DNA of 41,135 bases, taken from Mediterranea sp. (in: CFB group bacteria). GTDB lineage: Bacteria; Bacteroidota; Bacteroidia; Bacteroidales; Bacteroidaceae. Below are positions 34,159-41,135 of this stretch, in pieces. How positions within the stretch are numbered: position 1 is the stretch's first letter; every line of letters begins with the position of its first letter. A program made the position numbers and the translations under genes. The notes below the pieces were generated by a model, which searched no databases, had not been told where the DNA came from, and saw nothing but the letters and a program-made list of their open reading frames with translations. Where the stretch lies: positions 1 to 41,135 of the forward strand of contig JAISIZ010000102.1 of NCBI GenBank assembly GCA_031261785.1, in the 5' to 3' direction.

Positions 34159-35061
34159 TCAGGCCAGCGGGTCGGGGAGTTCTTCCTCGCTGCCTCCGGG
34201 CGTTTGGCCGGTGTTTCCGCCGCCGGTCTTGCCGTCGCCGCCAGTTTTCCCTCCGTCGCCAGCCGTGGCTTCGCCGCCGGGCGTCGGAGCCACGGGGTCG
34301 GGAATCTCTCCCACGTTTCCGCCGGTGGTATTGGTGGTGTCGCCCGTTTTCTCCGCCTTATCGTCCGCGGTTGGCCATTGCTTTCGTTGGTACTTGATGG
34401 TGCCGTTCCATCCGTCGATGCACGGGTCGTAGATAGGGCTATTCTCTATCCTGGCGAGCGCGTTCAGCTGCTCGGCCAACTCCTTGTAGGCGTCGTCCAC
34501 GAGCTTGCGCACCGCTTTGGTGGCGCCAGTCGTCTTGCTGCCCCTCTCGTCGTTCCGCTTGGCCATAAAGACGCGGAGCGTGTCGTTGGCCTCCCTCATG
34601 ATCTGCACCGAGGCGGTGAGGTTGAGCGTAGCCACGTCGTCCTTGTACTCGTTCTCCAGCTCCCGGATGAGCTTCGTCATCGGGCCTGTTTGCCGATAAA
34701 ACGGCGAGTGGATGTTGATGTTGTAGTCCTTCAGCACCTGCCACATCTTCTTGGCCGCCTTCTGGGTCGGCTCGTCGGGATGTTTCGTGAGCGCTTTCAC
34801 GACGTTGCGGAACACGCCGTAGGCTTCGTCGCGTGTCGTGTCGGCGTCCTGGATCTCTTGGGTCAGCGCGCTCTTCTTCGAGAGCCAGAAGAGTTTGTCT
34901 TCCTCCTTGAAAGCTTTCTCGTAGGCTTTCAGCTCATTGGCTACTTTCTCCCTAACTACCGCGTCGTTCTTGACGCGTTCCAGCACCTCGCTATGAAAAG
35001 CGTAGTGCGTTCCATTACTCAGCTTTGACAAGCTGATGCTTGCGATTTTCTTTTTGCTCAT
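34159..35061 (-). CDS. DUF6261-like protein
   Basis: A 300-residue protein from the ATG at 35061 (MSKKKIASISLSKLSNGTHY); an earlier in-frame ATG (35106) would add non-conserved residues. I match it from memory to DUF6261, a Bacteroidetes family without known function. Residues ~1-235 are helical and highly charged (ERVKNDAVVREKVANELKAY, KEEDKLFWLSKKSALTQEI, TKLIRELENEYKDDVATLNL); the last ~45 are Gly/Thr/Pro-rich linker-like repeats (GGDGKTGGGNTGQTPGG). No signal peptide or membrane span, so cytoplasmic. Its promoter abuts a 42-bp tandem array of palindromes; a decayed paralogue at 3743-3996 has a similar array. Confidence 0.7.
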   Translation of the reverse strand: MSKKKIASISLSKLSNGTHYAFHSEVLERVKNDAVVREKVANELKAYEKAFKEEDKLFWLSKKSALTQEIQDADTTRDEAYGVFRNVVKALTKHPDEPTQKAAKKMWQVLKDYNINIHSPFYRQTGPMTKLIRELENEYKDDVATLNLTASVQIMREANDTLRVFMAKRNDERGSKTTGATKAVRKLVDDAYKELAEQLNALARIENSPIYDPCIDGWNGTIKYQRKQWPTADDKAEKTGDTTNTTGGNVGEIPDPVAPTPGGEATAGDGGKTGGDGKTGGGNTGQTPGGSEEELPDPLA

Positions 35062-35139
35062 GGAAATTATTTTTGTGTCAATACTAAGCGGCAGCACCAT
35101 TGGCATCCATTAAAGAAGGTCAGGAAGGCATGAAACAGA

Positions 35140-35171
35140 CAAAAATAAGAGGTCTCTACGCTCTCCGCAAG
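35140..35171 (-). promoter_or_regulatory. promoter of DUF6261-like gene at edge of repeat array
   Basis: On the minus strand CTTG (35168-35171), a 20-base spacer and TATTTTTG (35140-35147) fit the -33/-7 pattern. The -33 box touches the first unit of the array, so the array occupies the place of upstream control sites. Leader about 70 bases. Confidence 0.55.
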
Positions 35172-35590
35172 GAAATTGTTCCAAAAACTATTTTCAGCTC
35201 CCGTTTCCGGTCGGAAATTGTTCCAAAAACTTTTTTCCGGTCCTGTTTCCGGTCGGAAATTGTTCCAAAAACTTTTTTTCGGTCCTGTTTCCGGTCGGAA
35301 ATTGTTCCAAAACTTTTTTTTCGGTCCTGTTTCCGGTCGGAAATTGTCCCAAAACTTGTTTTTGGTCCTGTTTCCGGTCGGAAATTGCATCCAAAACTTG
35401 TTTTTGGTCCTGTTTCCGCTCGGAAATAGCATCCAAAAATACTTTTTAGTCCTGTTTCCGGCCGGAAATCGTACCCGAAAAAGTTTTTTCATCCTATTTC
35501 CTGTCGGAAATCACGCATAAAAAAACTTTTTGGCCCAATTTCCAGGCGGAAATCGTAGCAATCAATCTTTTCCTATTCTATTTCTCTACT
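35171..35590. repeat. tandem array, ten 42-bp units with palindromes
   Basis: Units begin at 35171, 35213, 35255, 35297, 35339, 35380, 35422, 35464, 35506 and 35548: all 42 bases apart except one step of 41. Across each joint is TTTCCG-GT-CGGAAA, a 6-2-6 palindrome, with TTGTTCCAAAACTTTTTT and GGTCCTG between. Units nearest the gene (35213-35380) are almost identical; distal ones drift, keeping GGAAAT and TTTCC best. Open frames cross it on both strands (14-residue repeats), which I do not regard as genes. Confidence 0.92.
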
Positions 35591-36137
35591 CCGACAGCCA
35601 CCTAAAAAGTCCATCCTTACCATTTCTCCAAGAAAATGATCCCTCAAAACTTTCTCGGCGACTATATCTCCGAAGAAGCGTTTTCCTAAAATTCATTGAG
35701 ATTGTATCAAAAGGCTTTTCCGCTTTTTATTAACCGCAAATATACACAAAAATATCTCGAATACCAACTATAAATAGAATAAAAAAATAGAAGATTTTTC
35801 GGTCATAAATCATATTTCGTTGATTGAATGTAAGTTACGTCCATCCAGCGACATTTTTTTATTTCCGCCATCCACACGCCAATCCCTCATATCTCCCTCC
35901 GTACCTCAACGGTGCCCCCAACCGTCCCATCCCACATCGGCATATCCGCAAGCAAGACATCATCGACTTTTTTACGTCCTATTCGGATAGATTTTACAAC
36001 TATATCCCGCGGACAATCCCCGCGCCTGAACATCATAGCCGACACTAAGGGGGGAATCGGGAATGAAGAATTAAGAATGAAGAATCGGGGGGGGCGGCCC
36101 GCACTCCTGCGGAGGCGCGGGCGGCGCGTCCCAAGGA
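35591..36137. other. AT-rich gap without a convincing gene
   Basis: About 550 bases, mostly AT-rich, with short open frames lacking protein character. A GAATGAAGAATTAAGAATGA repeat lies at 36061-36085, next to a run of eight G and a GC-rich hairpin-like block (36090-36130), after which the RhuM fragment starts abruptly. The abrupt change marks an old junction. Confidence 0.5.
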
Positions 36138-36674
36138 TTGGAAGTGATGTACAGGGATGAAACGATTTGGTGCACGCAGAAAGCAATGGCTAAGCTCTTT
36201 GACGTGGGCATCCCGGCTATCAGCAAGCACTTGAGGAATATATTAGAGGACGGAGAACTGGAGGAAGATTCAGTTGTTTCCAAAATGGAAATAGTTCAAA
36301 AAGAAGGCGAGCGCAAAGTGAAAAGGCTGATGGAGTTTTACAATCTGGATGCCATCATCTCTGTGGGTTATCGGGTGAATTCCGCTCGTGCCACTCAATT
36401 CCGGCAGTGGGCTACTTACGTCTTGCGACAGTTTGCTATCCGTGGTTATGTCATTGACAAGAAGCGGATGGAAAACGGTTCATTTATCGGGATAGATTAC
36501 TTTGAGCACTTGCTTGCCGAAATCAGGGAGATACGTCTTAGTGAGCGTCGCTTCTATCAAAAGCTAACCGATATTTATGCGACCAGCCTCGATTATAACA
36601 GCGACGCCCCTACCACCCGTTTGTTCTTCAAAAAGGTGCAAAATAAGATGCACTATGCCGTCCACAGGCATACG
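36138..36674 (+). pseudogene. RhuM-family protein, truncated at both ends
   Basis: Reads as the N-terminal half of a RhuM-family (virulence-associated/DUF-type) protein: RDETIWCTQKAMAKLFDVG (DNA-binding-like start), ISKHLRNI, YNLDAIISVGYRVNSARATQ, FRQWATYVLRQFAIRGYVID and SERRFYQKLTDIYATSLDY. Full-length members are about 330 residues; here it begins near the usual residue 18 (no ATG at a natural place; the frame could begin at TTG 36138) and breaks off in KMHYAVH where integrase sequence takes over. Thus it is a remnant of a mobile region. Confidence 0.8.
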
Positions 36675-37173
36675 GATCGGGGAACTCTGTGCGCTTACAT
36701 GGGATGACATAAATATGGAGCAAGGCATAATCTCCGTCAACAAAACCATAGAACGCATCTACATTGTGGACGCTGAAAAACGACACACCAAACTGATTAT
36801 CGATACGCCCAAAACAAAAAACTCTATCCGCGAGATACCCCTAACAAGAGATTTACAGAAAATCCTAAAGCCCCTCAAACGTATCGTCAACGGCTCACAC
36901 TACGTATTGAGCAACGATACGAAGCCCATCGAACCACGCACTTATCGCAACCACTATAAACAATTGATCACCTCACTCGGGATACATCCCCTGAAATTTC
37001 ACGGGCTGCGCCACAGCTTCGCCACTCGCTGTATAGAGAGCAATTGCGACTACAAAACCGTAAGTGTCATCCTCGGGCACGCCGACATCAGCACCACGCT
37101 CAATCTATACGTGCACCCCAATATGGAACATAAGAAGAAATGCATCGACAAGATGATAAAGGGATTGGGGTGA
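36658..37173 (+). pseudogene. tyrosine recombinase, C-terminal fragment
   Basis: The catalytic domain of a phage-type integrase without its N-terminal half. Catalytic residues visible: Arg in STGIRIGELCALTWDDI (start of fragment), Lys region around TPKTKNSIREIPL, His-x-x-Arg in HGLRHSFATR, His in LGHADISTTLNLY and the nucleophile Tyr in the same block. It is fused, one frame off, to the RhuM fragment within 36660-36675. With no SAM-like DNA-binding domain it should be inactive. Confidence 0.85.
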
Positions 37174-37244
37174 ATGGATGGAATAGCCGAAGCGAAGTCA
37201 TCAAGGGGGGATATAAGAAAGTTGTGGCGTTTTTCGTCATGAAG

Positions 37245-37277
37245 CTTGCTTTTATTGCGCATTATTTCGTACATTTG
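37245..37277 (+). promoter_or_regulatory. promoter of zinc-ribbon hypothetical gene
   Basis: CTTG (37245-37248), a 21-base spacer and TACATTTG (37270-37277) fit the -33/-7 pattern with one mismatch; the start codon is at 37351. Confidence 0.5.
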
Positions 37278-37350
37278 CGCCTATTAGCAATGCGATAAGC
37301 ATTGCCTGACCCATACAAAGACACGAATTGATGACTAAATTTCAAGGGGA

Positions 37351-38460
37351 ATGAAACCTATAAAGAACCATACCTATTGCTTAGGTTGCGGAAAGAGTAA
37401 GATGTGCTTCGACACCCGGAAGAAAGCGGATAATTTTATTCGGTACAACTGGGACAACATCCTGGAGGAACACGAGAAAGCACCCGTCAGAAGCTACTAT
37501 TGCTTGTTTTGCGCCGCCTGGCACGTCACGAGCAACCGGTCGACCATTTCTGGCGAAAGGCTGGACGAGCGCGACCGCGACCGCATACAGTCCAACAGTG
37601 TTCGCCGCCATAAGCAGGCTCCCGACAATCGCGAGAAAAACAAGATAGACAAACGGGAAACATGCTATAGGGTGATGTCGAAAGTCGACGATATCGAAGC
37701 GTTCATGAATATCGGCGAGCTTGCCCAATCGGAAGAGTTGCTCGCCGCTTGCGAACTCGACCTGAAGAACATGGGCAAAACGAACTCGCACGCGAGGATA
37801 ATCCTCGAGGCACAACGACGCGTACGCGAGCTAAGGACGAAACAGGATTCGCTCCAGACGCTGTGGGCATTGGGTCCCGAAGAGAAAGAGCGGTTCCTCG
37901 CTAAGGAAGATCCCACGGACCTGGAAAAGGAATTGATGGTCGCGCTCGACAACTCGATGAAGATACAGACGCTGAACGAGATAATAGATTCGCTGCCCGA
38001 CTTGCATAAGCGTATGGACAAGTCGGAATTTCATGAAAAAGGAATTGAGCGATGCCGCGCGATCGCTCGATCCATGAAGGCCACGAAGAAAATAAAGGCC
38101 ATCTATAACCGGCGCGTCGACAACATCGTGCGAGAGATTAACGAACGTTCTCCACGCCCTGAACCTATACCCGGGCACATATTTCGTGAAGGGCGAAAAA
38201 ACGTGGACGGCGAGATTTTTAGGAAAACCCTGCTGGATGTCATCGCGAAGATAGAGTCTCTCCAGGATTTTTTCGATTCGGGCGATTACGACAGATGCGA
38301 GGACATCGTAGACGTTTGCAACCTCATCCTCGACGACCTTGGCCGAACAGGCAAAAGAGTGAAGATCGTGAGGTCGCGGCTAAAGGAGTGGACGGACAGG
38401 ATATCCGCGGCTTCCGCTTCTCGCGAGCCGGACACCGGGCAGGCAGGCGACCTCCAATAA
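37351..38460 (+). CDS. hypothetical protein with N-terminal zinc-ribbon-like motif
   Basis: A 369-residue cytoplasmic protein of unknown function. Residues ~10-60 hold CLGCGKSKMCF and YYCLFCAAWHVTS, two CxxC pairs plus a His, a zinc-ribbon-like pattern seen in other Bacteroidales hypotheticals. The rest is helical and charged. Two segments look like an internal duplication: ~108-160 (VDDIEAFMNIGELAQSEELL, CELDLKNMG) and ~300-355 (IAKIESLQDFFDSGDYDRCE, VCNLILDDLG). It has its own promoter and stands alone after the integrase remnant; a terminator hairpin follows. Confidence 0.75.
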   Translation: MKPIKNHTYCLGCGKSKMCFDTRKKADNFIRYNWDNILEEHEKAPVRSYYCLFCAAWHVTSNRSTISGERLDERDRDRIQSNSVRRHKQAPDNREKNKIDKRETCYRVMSKVDDIEAFMNIGELAQSEELLAACELDLKNMGKTNSHARIILEAQRRVRELRTKQDSLQTLWALGPEEKERFLAKEDPTDLEKELMVALDNSMKIQTLNEIIDSLPDLHKRMDKSEFHEKGIERCRAIARSMKATKKIKAIYNRRVDNIVREINERSPRPEPIPGHIFREGRKNVDGEIFRKTLLDVIAKIESLQDFFDSGDYDRCEDIVDVCNLILDDLGRTGKRVKIVRSRLKEWTDRISAASASREPDTGQAGDLQ

Positions 38461-38475
38461 TCCCCCCAGATACGC

Positions 38476-38520
38476 GATCACCCCCGGCGTCGTCCCGTTT
38501 CCGGGAGACGTCGGGGGTGA
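38476..38520. terminator. bidirectional GC-rich terminator
   Basis: TCACCCCCGGCGTC (38478-38491) pairs with GACGTCGGGGGTGA (38507-38520) with one wobble; an inner CCCG/CGGG adds to the stem. It separates two convergent genes (zinc-ribbon protein and tpx). Confidence 0.75.
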
Positions 38521-38552
38521 TTGTGATCGACACGGGCGGTAGTCGCGGAGAA

Positions 38553-39053
38553 TCATTTCACGGCGGCCAAAGCCTTGTCGTAGTCGGGTTCCTGCCCAAT
38601 CTCGGGCACCAGCTCGGTGTAGGACACTTTGCCGTCCTGGCCTATCACCACGACCGCGCGCGCCAACAGGCCGGCCAGCGGGCCGTCGGCCATGCGGACA
38701 CCGTAGCTCTGGTCGAAGTCGGTGAAACGGAAGTCGGACAGGGGAACGACGTTCGTGATGCCCTCGACGGTGCAGAAGCGGGCGTGCGCGAAGGGGAGAT
38801 CCTTCGAGATGGCCAGCACCACCGTGTCCTTCAGCCCGGCGGCCAACTGGTTGAACTTGCGCACGGAAGTGGCGCACACGCCAGTGTCTAAGCTGGGGAA
38901 GATATTGAGGATGACGTTCTTTCCGTTCAGTTCCTTCAGCGAGAAGGAGGATAAGTCTGTCTTTACCAGCTCGAAGTCGGGAGCTACTTTACCCACTTGC
39001 ACGAACTCACCGATCAGTTTTACCGGCTGTCCCTTGAATTTTGTTGTTGCCAT
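38553..39053 (-). CDS. tpx: thiol peroxidase
   Basis: A 166-residue atypical 2-Cys peroxiredoxin that reduces peroxides with thioredoxin. The peroxidatic Cys lies in FPSLDTGVCATSVRKFN (~residue 60) and the resolving Cys in ARFCTVEGI (~94), the spacing expected for Tpx. N-terminal ATTKFKGQPVKLIGEFVQVG is typical. Monocistronic. Confidence 0.96.
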   Translation of the reverse strand: MATTKFKGQPVKLIGEFVQVGKVAPDFELVKTDLSSFSLKELNGKNVILNIFPSLDTGVCATSVRKFNQLAAGLKDTVVLAISKDLPFAHARFCTVEGITNVVPLSDFRFTDFDQSYGVRMADGPLAGLLARAVVVIGQDGKVSYTELVPEIGQEPDYDKALAAVK

Positions 39054-39135
39054 AATTGAGGTATCTGTTTATTAATTGAACTTTGTATAAAAAACAATCT
39101 CTTTCGAGGTTATGTTCAAGGAATATCGGCTTTTT

Positions 39136-39327
39136 ATTCACCACAGGGGACACAGGGTTACACGGAGTTTTAGGATTCGCTATGGAGAGGACACGGGATC
39201 CTTGTTCACCACAGATTACACAGATTCGCACAGATTATATAAACAAGGGAGAAGAAGCACGATACAATCCGCACGAATCCGTGATGAAAAGAAATCTCTG
39301 TGTAACTCCGTGTCCTCCGTGGTGAAT
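39136..39327. repeat. nested inverted-repeat element, copy R4 (complete A-B-B'-A')
   Basis: The most complete copy: A (39136-39172, ACCACAGGGGACACAGGG), B (39204-39240, ACCACAGATTACACAGATTC), inverted B' (39264-39288) and inverted A' (39292-39327, ending TCCTCCGTGGTGAAT). The outer and inner arms can pair as two stacked stems. It fills the gap between nuoN and tpx, ending 9 bases before the nuoN stop. Confidence 0.85.
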
Positions 39328-39336
39328 CTCCCCCTC

Positions 39337-40776
39337 TTACATCCCGAACGCCAGCTTGTCGATGGCTTCGTAGACGAAGCCGGCCAGGCCCAGGCCGATG
39401 ATGCCGATGGCGCAGAGCGCCAGACCGACGCGGGTGCTGGTGTCGCTGCGGAAGGTGGGGATGGGATTGTCGGACGGGGTGATGAACATCGCCTTGACGA
39501 TGAGCAGGTAATAGTAGAGCGAGATCACCGTGTTGACCAGGGCGATGAAGACCAGGAGGTGGAAGCCCGAGTGGAAGGCGGCCGAGAAGATGAAGAACTT
39601 CGAGAAGAAGCCGGCGAAGGGTGGGATGCCCGCCAGCGAGAAGAGCGAGAAGGTCATCAGGACGGCGATCTTGGGATTGGTGCGGTACAGCCCGGCGTAG
39701 TCGTCGAGGGTGAACTTCTGGGCACGCAACGCCACGATGGTGATGACGGCGAAGACGCCGAGGTTGGCCACGGCGTAGACCAGCACGTAGTAGACCAGGG
39801 CCGTCATGCCCTGCGCCGTGCCGCCTATCACGCCCAGCATGATGTAGCCCGCCTGCGAGACGCTCGAGAAGGCCATCAGGCGCTTGAGGTTCTGCTGGCG
39901 CACGGCGAAGATGTTGGCCACGGTGATGCTGGCGATGGTGACCCAGTAGAGCACTTCCTGCCAGTCGCCGATCATCGGTGCGAACACCTTGACGAGGATG
40001 GTGAGCAGCACGAAGGCGGCCGCCCCTTTCGACACCACGCTCAGGTAGGCGGTGACGGCGCTGGGCGCCCCCTCGTACACGTCGGCCGTCCAGAGGTGGA
40101 AGGGGACGAGCGAGAGCTTGAAGCCCATGCCGGTGAAGAAGAAGACGAACGCCATGACCTGCAACGGGTTGCCGTCGATGCGCGCGGGCAGGTCGTCGAA
40201 GTAGAGCGTGCCCGTGGAGCCGTAGATCATCGACAGGCCAAACAACAGCAGCGCGCTCGAGAAGAGCGCCGTGAGGATGTACTTCGCCCCGGCCTCGGCC
40301 GAGTTGTGGCGATACTTGTCGAACGCCACGAGGCAGGCCATCGGTATGGAGGCCGTCTCCAGCCCGATGAAGAACATCAGGAAGTGTCCGGCGGAGATCA
40401 TGAAGTACATGCCCAGCAACGTGGAGAGGGTGAGCACGTAGAACTCGCCCTGCTTGAAGGAGGTGTCCTCGCGCTTCATCCACTCGTGCGCCATCAAGAA
40501 GACGATGATCGTGGCCACGTTGAGCACCGACTTCACGATGGTGTGCATCGGCGCGTAGTGGTACATCCCCCCGAAGGCGTCGCCGGCCGTGCCGGGGAAG
40601 AAGTTGATCACCGTGTGGATGGTGAGCAGGATGACGGGCAACATGGTGTTGAGCACGGGGTGTCCGCCCTGCTTGTGCGCGTCGGGACTCATGAAGAGGT
40701 CGGCCAGGAAGAGTATCACCAGCACGGCTATGAGCGACAGCTCCTCGCGCATGTATAGGAATTGTGAGTAGTCCAT
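39337..40776 (-). CDS. nuoN: NADH-quinone oxidoreductase subunit N
   Basis: A 479-residue proton-pumping membrane subunit of complex I. Start at ATG 40776 ([20 protein letters not shown]); the longer upstream frame overlaps nuoM in another frame. About fourteen membrane spans; recognisable blocks are [20 protein letters not shown] (with the conserved Glu), [36 protein letters not shown] with [15 protein letters not shown], and [14 protein letters not shown]. It follows nuoM by about 40 bases, as in nuo operons. Confidence 0.96.
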   Translation of the reverse strand: MDYSQFLYMREELSLIAVLVILFLADLFMSPDAHKQGGHPVLNTMLPVILLTIHTVINFFPGTAGDAFGGMYHYAPMHTIVKSVLNVATIIVFLMAHEWMKREDTSFKQGEFYVLTLSTLLGMYFMISAGHFLMFFIGLETASIPMACLVAFDKYRHNSAEAGAKYILTALFSSALLLFGLSMIYGSTGTLYFDDLPARIDGNPLQVMAFVFFFTGMGFKLSLVPFHLWTADVYEGAPSAVTAYLSVVSKGAAAFVLLTILVKVFAPMIGDWQEVLYWVTIASITVANIFAVRQQNLKRLMAFSSVSQAGYIMLGVIGGTAQGMTALVYYVLVYAVANLGVFAVITIVALRAQKFTLDDYAGLYRTNPKIAVLMTFSLFSLAGIPPFAGFFSKFFIFSAAFHSGFHLLVFIALVNTVISLYYYLLIVKAMFITPSDNPIPTFRSDTSTRVGLALCAIGIIGLGLAGFVYEAIDKLAFGM

Positions 40777-40817
40777 TTTTTGTACGAATACTATCTTTGG
40801 GGTGAATGAATCGGTGT

Positions 40818-41135
40818 TTAGTGGAACAGGGCCACTATAGGCGCCACGCTCTGGCTGATCATGTCGCTCATCCAGAACGGGGCCAAGCCCAGGCCGGCCA
40901 CGCAGGCGATGAGGCAGACGACGGCCACCCGCTCGTCCCACGTGGCGTCGGTGAGCGCCAGGTGGTGCTTGTTGGTGCAGGTGCCGTAGAGTATCTTGCC
41001 CACTAACCGAAGGATATACACCGCCGTGATGACGATGGAGGAGCAGGCGATGATGGTGAGCGTGCGGTGGAACACGTCGGCGTTCTGGAACGAGCCGACG
41101 AAGATGGTCATCTCGGCCACGAAGCCGCTAAGCCC
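40818..41135 (-). CDS. nuoM: NADH-quinone oxidoreductase subunit M, C-terminal part
   Basis: The window ends inside this gene; the visible ~105 residues are the last three membrane spans ([53 protein letters not shown] and the end [12 protein letters not shown]). GFVAE with its position before nuoN is typical of NuoM, a proton-pumping antiporter-like subunit of complex I. Confidence 0.9.
   Translation of the reverse strand, partial: GLSGFVAEMTIFVGSFQNADVFHRTLTIIACSSIVITAVYILRLVGKILYGTCTNKHHLALTDATWDERVAVVCLIACVAGLGLAPFWMSDMISQSVAPIVALFH

Noticed and set aside
35067..35520. Proteins of 14-residue repeats encoded by the 42-bp array
   Set aside because: Open frames exist on both strands only because 42 is divisible by three; distal units drift at non-synonymous positions and the frames have no independent start signals.
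35171..35590. CRISPR array
   Set aside because: Units are contiguous and diverge gradually; there are no unique spacers between constant repeats and no cas genes. Same for 4022-4315 and 3422-3531.
34159..35590. Toxin-antitoxin or retron made of DUF6261 and array
   Set aside because: No second small gene, reverse transcriptase or toxin motif lies beside either copy; a protein-binding array is the simpler idea.
39112..40758. 548-residue plus-strand protein opposite nuoN
   Set aside because: Antisense shadow of nuoN with a biased, low-complexity composition, caused by the GC-rich codon pattern.
1..41135. tRNA, rRNA or diversity-generating retroelement
   Set aside because: No cloverleaf, ribosomal or reverse-transcriptase sequence was recognised on either strand.

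Overview
The window looks like Bacteroidales DNA. It has a SusC/SusD pair, lipoboxes on many exported proteins, several TTTG-N19-21-TAnnTTTG promoters and no strong Shine-Dalgarno sites. The GC-rich core genes and the many dispersed ACCACAG-type repeats would suit a Tannerella/Parabacteroides-like genome, but no marker here fixes the genus.

Layout. 1-5.0 kb is a worn accessory region: a frameshifted kinase-like gene, a WG-repeat lipoprotein, a decayed DUF6261-like gene and several repeat arrays. 5.3-21.4 kb is one co-directional polysaccharide utilization locus (PUL): SusC, SusD, a Big2-domain surface lipoprotein, an alginate-lyase-fold lipoprotein, a heparinase II/III-type lyase, a putative esterase, GH97, GH88 and a GH43-like enzyme. 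Two lyases plus an unsaturated-uronyl hydrolase and no sulfatase point to an unsulfated, possibly acylated, uronic-acid polysaccharide. 21.4-34 kb is mostly housekeeping: asnA, ald, a FabK-like flavoprotein, an ECF sigma operon with its likely membrane anti-sigma/barrel protein and two small exported proteins, DUF4783-nadC, rlmH, a queuosine set (queF, queC, a YhhQ-type transporter) and a Pif1-like helicase. 34-38.5 kb is accessory again: an intact DUF6261-like gene with a 42-bp repeat array at its promoter, an AT-rich gap, a RhuM/integrase deletion chimera and a zinc-ribbon hypothetical protein. 38.5 kb to the end holds tpx, nuoN and the 3' end of nuoM.

The strongest unexplained signal is a link between DUF6261-like genes and upstream arrays. 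The two copies, about 31 kb apart, each have a tandem array at the promoter side with a 42-bp period (four B-DNA turns). Each unit carries a perfect or near-perfect palindrome of two 6-bp arms around 2 bp, but the two arrays differ in sequence. A third array, with a 22-bp period and the same 6-2-6 palindrome geometry, lies near the decayed copy. A second unexplained family is a nested inverted-repeat element (modules A-B-B'-A') found in intergenic gaps at four places.
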